DNA of 64,000 nucleotides, taken from Naumannella halotolerans. Its GTDB lineage: Bacteria; Actinomycetota; Actinomycetes; Propionibacteriales; Propionibacteriaceae. The DNA is taken from positions 290,726 through 354,725 of the forward strand of contig NZ_SOAW01000003.1 of assembly GCF_004364645.1 (NCBI RefSeq). The letters run 5' to 3'. The position numbers and the translations under genes were made by a program. Of this stretch, positions 61,557-64,000 are shown piece after piece. Within the stretch, counting starts at the first letter, position 1. Every line of letters begins with the position of its first letter. The notes under the pieces are model-generated. The model did no database searches. It saw only the letters and a program-made list of their open reading frames with translations, and was not told where the DNA came from.

Positions 61557-61913
61557 ATGCCGTACGACCCAGAAGTCGCCGATCGTGTCCGCGAAACGCT
61601 CGCTGACCGCGACAACGTTCGCGAAGTCAAGATGTTCGGCGGTCTGGCCTTCATGGTCGACGAGCGGATGGTGGTCTGCGTATCTGGCGGAGGATCTGAC
61701 CTCCTGGTGCGGGTGTCTCCTGAAAGTGACGCCAAACACCTAAAACGAGCAGGTGCAGTCCGTGCAGAGATGGGGAAGGGCCGATCCATGGGTGAAGGAT
61801 GGATCACCGTGGACAAGAAGGCGTTGGCCAAGGCCAAAGACCTCGACTACTGGATCCAAGCAGCAATGAGCTTTCACGCCGAAGGGTCTGGAAAGAAGAA
61901 GAAGCGGAAGTAG
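61557..61913 (+). CDS. TfoX N-terminal-domain protein
   Basis: About 118 residues. The family blocks are VREVKMFGGLAFMVDERMVV, LVRVSPE and GWITVDKKALAKAKDLDYWI, with a Lys-rich tail (GKKKKRK). Small TfoX_N proteins are common in actinobacteria and of unknown role, unlike competence TfoX. ATG 61557 is chosen; GTG 61548 and ATG 61482 are in frame. It probably marks the right boundary of the biosynthetic genes. Confidence 0.75.
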   Translation: MPYDPEVADRVRETLADRDNVREVKMFGGLAFMVDERMVVCVSGGGSDLLVRVSPESDAKHLKRAGAVRAEMGKGRSMGEGWITVDKKALAKAKDLDYWIQAAMSFHAEGSGKKKKRK

Positions 61914-62067
61914 CGGCGCTGACGGTCCGAGCCCAGCAGAAGATGACGCCCGGGTGCACCTAGCTAGGTCAGCCCCGCACCACCAGGCCTCGGCCCTTCG
62001 CGCATCGTTAGGACGAGAGACGACCCCACAGACCCGTACCGCTACTCAATCAAACAGAACGCACGGA

Positions 62068-62097
62068 CTGGCCATCCTCAAGATCGAGGATGGCCAG
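62068..62097. terminator. 12-bp perfect hairpin between convergent genes
   Basis: CTGGCCATCCTC (62068-62079) and GAGGATGGCCAG (62086-62097) pair exactly around AAGATC. It lies between the TfoX-like stop and the stop of the minus-strand secreted-protein gene, so it probably acts in both directions. Confidence 0.78.
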
Positions 62098-62126
62098 CCC
62101 GGCGAGTACGGCCGACCTCGAGATGG

Positions 62127-62633
62127 CTACTGAACGAAGCGCAGCCTGTAGGTCCCCTGTGAGTCATCAGAGTTGTTGGTCTTCGTGAACTGACCGCGAA
62201 TGCCCATATACGATCCTGTTCCTCCCAAAATCGCAGCGGGCTCGACATCATCGTCAAGGGGTCCAGTCGAGACATAAATGTCACCCTTGGCAAGGTGGAT
62301 AATCCCGTCACACAGGAAATTCTCCTGTACAACAGTGCACGTGTAGTCCGCGGATCCCTTCACACGGCCAGTGATCTTCTTGGAGAACTGCACGGTGTCT
62401 CCCGACGAAGTCCCCTCCGGGGCGACGTCGTTGAAATGGGCGTGCACCCGGGTCCAAGACAGGTCCAGGTGCTGCACCCGACCCGACCCAAGACTGGATT
62501 CAGATGAGGAATCGTTGGACTCGGCTGGTTCTTCAGACGGGGCTGCAGTAGCAAAAGTTGTGGACAGCGCGAACAGTGCAATACCAGAGACTACGGCGGT
62601 CGCCGCTCGCAAGCGACGTGGGACAGTACGCAT
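62127..62633 (-). CDS. secreted AOC/dirigent-like barrel protein
   Basis: A 168-residue exported protein. The signal peptide is MRTVPRRLRAATAVVSGIAL followed by FALSTTFATAAPSEE, with a probable cleavage after ATA or AAP. A Ser/Glu-rich linker follows. The mature part has HLAKGDIYVSTG and AAILGGTGSYMGIRGQFTKT, ending TYRLRFVQ, the outline of allene-oxide-cyclase/dirigent-type barrels. Two Cys (YTCTVVQENFLCDG) could form a disulfide. It may bind or cyclise a hydrophobic compound outside the cell (inference). Confidence 0.65.
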   Translation of the reverse strand: MRTVPRRLRAATAVVSGIALFALSTTFATAAPSEEPAESNDSSSESSLGSGRVQHLDLSWTRVHAHFNDVAPEGTSSGDTVQFSKKITGRVKGSADYTCTVVQENFLCDGIIHLAKGDIYVSTGPLDDDVEPAAILGGTGSYMGIRGQFTKTNNSDDSQGTYRLRFVQ

Positions 62634-62742
62634 TTGGCTCCTTCAGTAACCAAGGGGTGGAGACTGCAAGCTAAGAGCCGCTGATGCCGATCTCCTTACA
62701 CTCCCTGCAAGCGGTACGGATCATGTCGAGAGACCATGGAGC

Positions 62743-63390
62743 ATGGACCTTTTCGAGGAGATTGCTGACGAGAGAGTCACTCTGGCGGATCAACTCGCCG
62801 CGTTGACGACCGCGCAGCAGGCAACCCAGAGCCTGTGCGACGCATGGACCGTCCGTGACGTAGTCGCGCACCTGGTCATGCCGATGGAAGTCCCCATCTA
62901 CAAGTTCGTGATCGCGATGCTGATGGCAGGTGGCAACTTCGATCGAGCGAACCAGCGCTTGACAGCACAGCAGGCCTCACGCCCCTTCAATGAACTCGTG
63001 GAGATCTTGAAAGCCAAAGCAAGCGTCAAGTTCACGCCACCTGGAGAAGGCCCTGAAGCGCCCCTCACCGACGTGATTATCCACGGCCTCGACATTCGTC
63101 GGCCGCTGCAGCTGCCCTACAAAGCACCCGAGCAGCGCCTGATCGTTGTCCTCAACTCCTTGATGAACGCGCCCAAAGGAATCGTCCCGCGCGGCACACT
63201 CGAAGGCCTGCGATTTCAGACCACCGACCTCGACTGGAGCCACGGATCTGGCCCGTCGGTCACCGGCACTTCCGATTCACTCTTGCTCGCCCTGACCGGA
63301 CGGCGTGTAGGACTAGATGGTCTCAGCGGCGATGGCGTGCCGACGGTCACTGCCCGAATCTCAGGGGAGGAGGTCAGCAGCCGGCCTTGA
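62743..63390 (+). CDS. mycothiol-dependent maleylpyruvate isomerase-like protein (DinB fold)
   Basis: A 215-residue TIGR03083-type protein. The N-terminal helix reads ADQLAALTTAQQATQSLCDA, then WTVRDVVAHLVMPMEV, with a His at the metal-ligand position. VIIHGLDIRRPLQLP holds a second His. The family uses mycothiol for isomerisation or detoxification of electrophiles. The start is ATG 62743; no strong ribosome binding site is visible. Confidence 0.72.
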   Translation: MDLFEEIADERVTLADQLAALTTAQQATQSLCDAWTVRDVVAHLVMPMEVPIYKFVIAMLMAGGNFDRANQRLTAQQASRPFNELVEILKAKASVKFTPPGEGPEAPLTDVIIHGLDIRRPLQLPYKAPEQRLIVVLNSLMNAPKGIVPRGTLEGLRFQTTDLDWSHGSGPSVTGTSDSLLLALTGRRVGLDGLSGDGVPTVTARISGEEVSSRP

Positions 63391-63498
63391 CCGGAACCGT
63401 GCCACACGGCCCAGTACGCCCTCGGCTGGCGCCACGAGACCGGAGCCCAATTGGGACCGATCGGTCTTGTTCACAACCATGCGGCCTAGAGTCGTGCT

Positions 63499-63858
63499 GT
63501 GACCGATCTGAAGGCCGTCGCACGGGCCGCTCGCGAGTTCGCTGAAGACCGCGACTGGGAACAGTTCCACACTCCGAAAAATCTGACGATGGCGCTGGCA
63601 GGCGAAGCTGGCGAGCTAGCAGCCGAGCTCCAATGGTTAACTGACGCCGAAGCGTGGGCTGCAACCACAACCACCGGGGCCGCACAAGATCGGTTCGCTG
63701 CCGAGATGGCCAACGTGTTGATATATCTACTACGCCTCAGTGACATCACCGGCATCGACTTGCTCGCCGCAGCTCAGACCAAGCTCGCGACCAACGCTGA
63801 ACGGTATCCCGTAGAACTCTCACGCGGCACCGCCGCCAAATACACCGACCTGAACTAG
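63499..63858 (+). CDS. MazG-like nucleotide pyrophosphohydrolase (dCTPase-like)
   Basis: A 119-residue all-alpha NTP pyrophosphohydrolase. The metal site is seen in MALAGEAGELAAELQWL (ExxE) and RFAAEMANVLIYLLRLSD, where the family normally has ExxD; here the second pair is ExxN. That change (N for D) is common in some members. Members hydrolyse modified dNTPs. GTG 63499 (MTDLKAVARA) is the likely start. Confidence 0.8.
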   Translation: MTDLKAVARAAREFAEDRDWEQFHTPKNLTMALAGEAGELAAELQWLTDAEAWAATTTTGAAQDRFAAEMANVLIYLLRLSDITGIDLLAAAQTKLATNAERYPVELSRGTAAKYTDLN

Positions 63859-63912
63859 CGGGCGGCGACCAGGCCAAAGAGACGCCACGCCACTGGCAGT
63901 CACCATGGGGTT

Positions 63913-64000
63913 GACCCTGTTTGACGGACACCTTGTTGGCGGGCCTGCGGGTCTGCCGGAGAGGATGTCTGTTATGGCGTCGAAGAAGCGGAAGTCGTAT
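63913..64000 (+). mobile_element. left end of an IS3-like insertion sequence, partial
   Basis: A terminal-repeat-like stretch TTGACCCTGTTTGACGGACA near 63913-63932 is followed by a reading frame from ATG 63965 or 63974 (MASKKRKSY), as in the first residues of IS3-family OrfA. The window ends after nine to twelve codons, so group, length and right end cannot be stated. Confidence 0.5.

Overview
The window comes from a high-G+C actinobacterium. Support for this includes the actinobacterial-type CysS, the DUF4032 protein, the Tat-exported PhoX with a LAxTG-like tail, GTG starts and SARP regulators. The gene set fits Propionibacteriaceae or a close relative, but the genus cannot be fixed from sequence reading alone. 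No rRNA, tRNA or CRISPR array was seen.

The window has two halves. Bases 1 to about 25.97 kb look like ordinary chromosome: rlmB, cysS, a KAS III, an acyl-CoA dehydrogenase, a sugar ABC ATPase, L-serine dehydratase, an RsmC-like methyltransferase, an ABC exporter with its MarR regulator, PhoX, an aminotransferase/macrodomain pair, DedA-like and AI-2E membrane proteins, a desaturase and a NarL-type response regulator. Several palindromes and short tandem repeats sit between these genes. Near 25.97 kb the style changes. The response regulator lacks a plausible start site and has no kinase beside it, a plasmid-type ribbon-helix-helix protein begins, and G+C falls visibly (hand counts of two 60-base lines: 41/60 at 7501-7560, 32/60 at 43681-43740). 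The right edge enters an IS3-like element.

Bases 26.5 to about 61.5 kb hold a biosynthetic gene cluster. Its core is a nearly unbroken plus-strand polycistron (37.0-54.0 kb) joined by ATGA-type overlaps: three FADH2-halogenase-like flavoproteins, a type II thioesterase, a single-module reducing type I PKS (KS-AT-DH-KR-ACP), two DUF1702 proteins, a cation/proton antiporter and two more DUF1702 proteins. A flavin monooxygenase and a 7Fe-type ferredoxin follow. A second set (31.1-35.0 kb) supplies an SCP2-like carrier, a methyltransferase, a YciI-like protein, a DUF2461 protein, a PPTase and a TrxR-like ferredoxin/NADP reductase. A carboxylic acid reductase (A-T-R) is divergent at the left. A DHA2 exporter, SDR, MGT-type glycosyltransferase and DegT-type aminotransferase close the right. 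Regulators are two SARP-like proteins, a TetR and an ArsR-like protein, with operator-like palindromes and direct repeats beside three of the promoters.

My reading is that the PKS works iteratively to make a polyene chain, which is halogenated, possibly several times, on the carrier protein or near release. It would then be modified by the DUF1702 proteins and oxygenases and possibly released or reduced to an aldehyde and aminated. The layout (three tandem halogenases, four DUF1702 paralogues, a CAR) matches no characterised pathway that I can identify with certainty. A halogenated polyenone or polyene amine is the working hypothesis.
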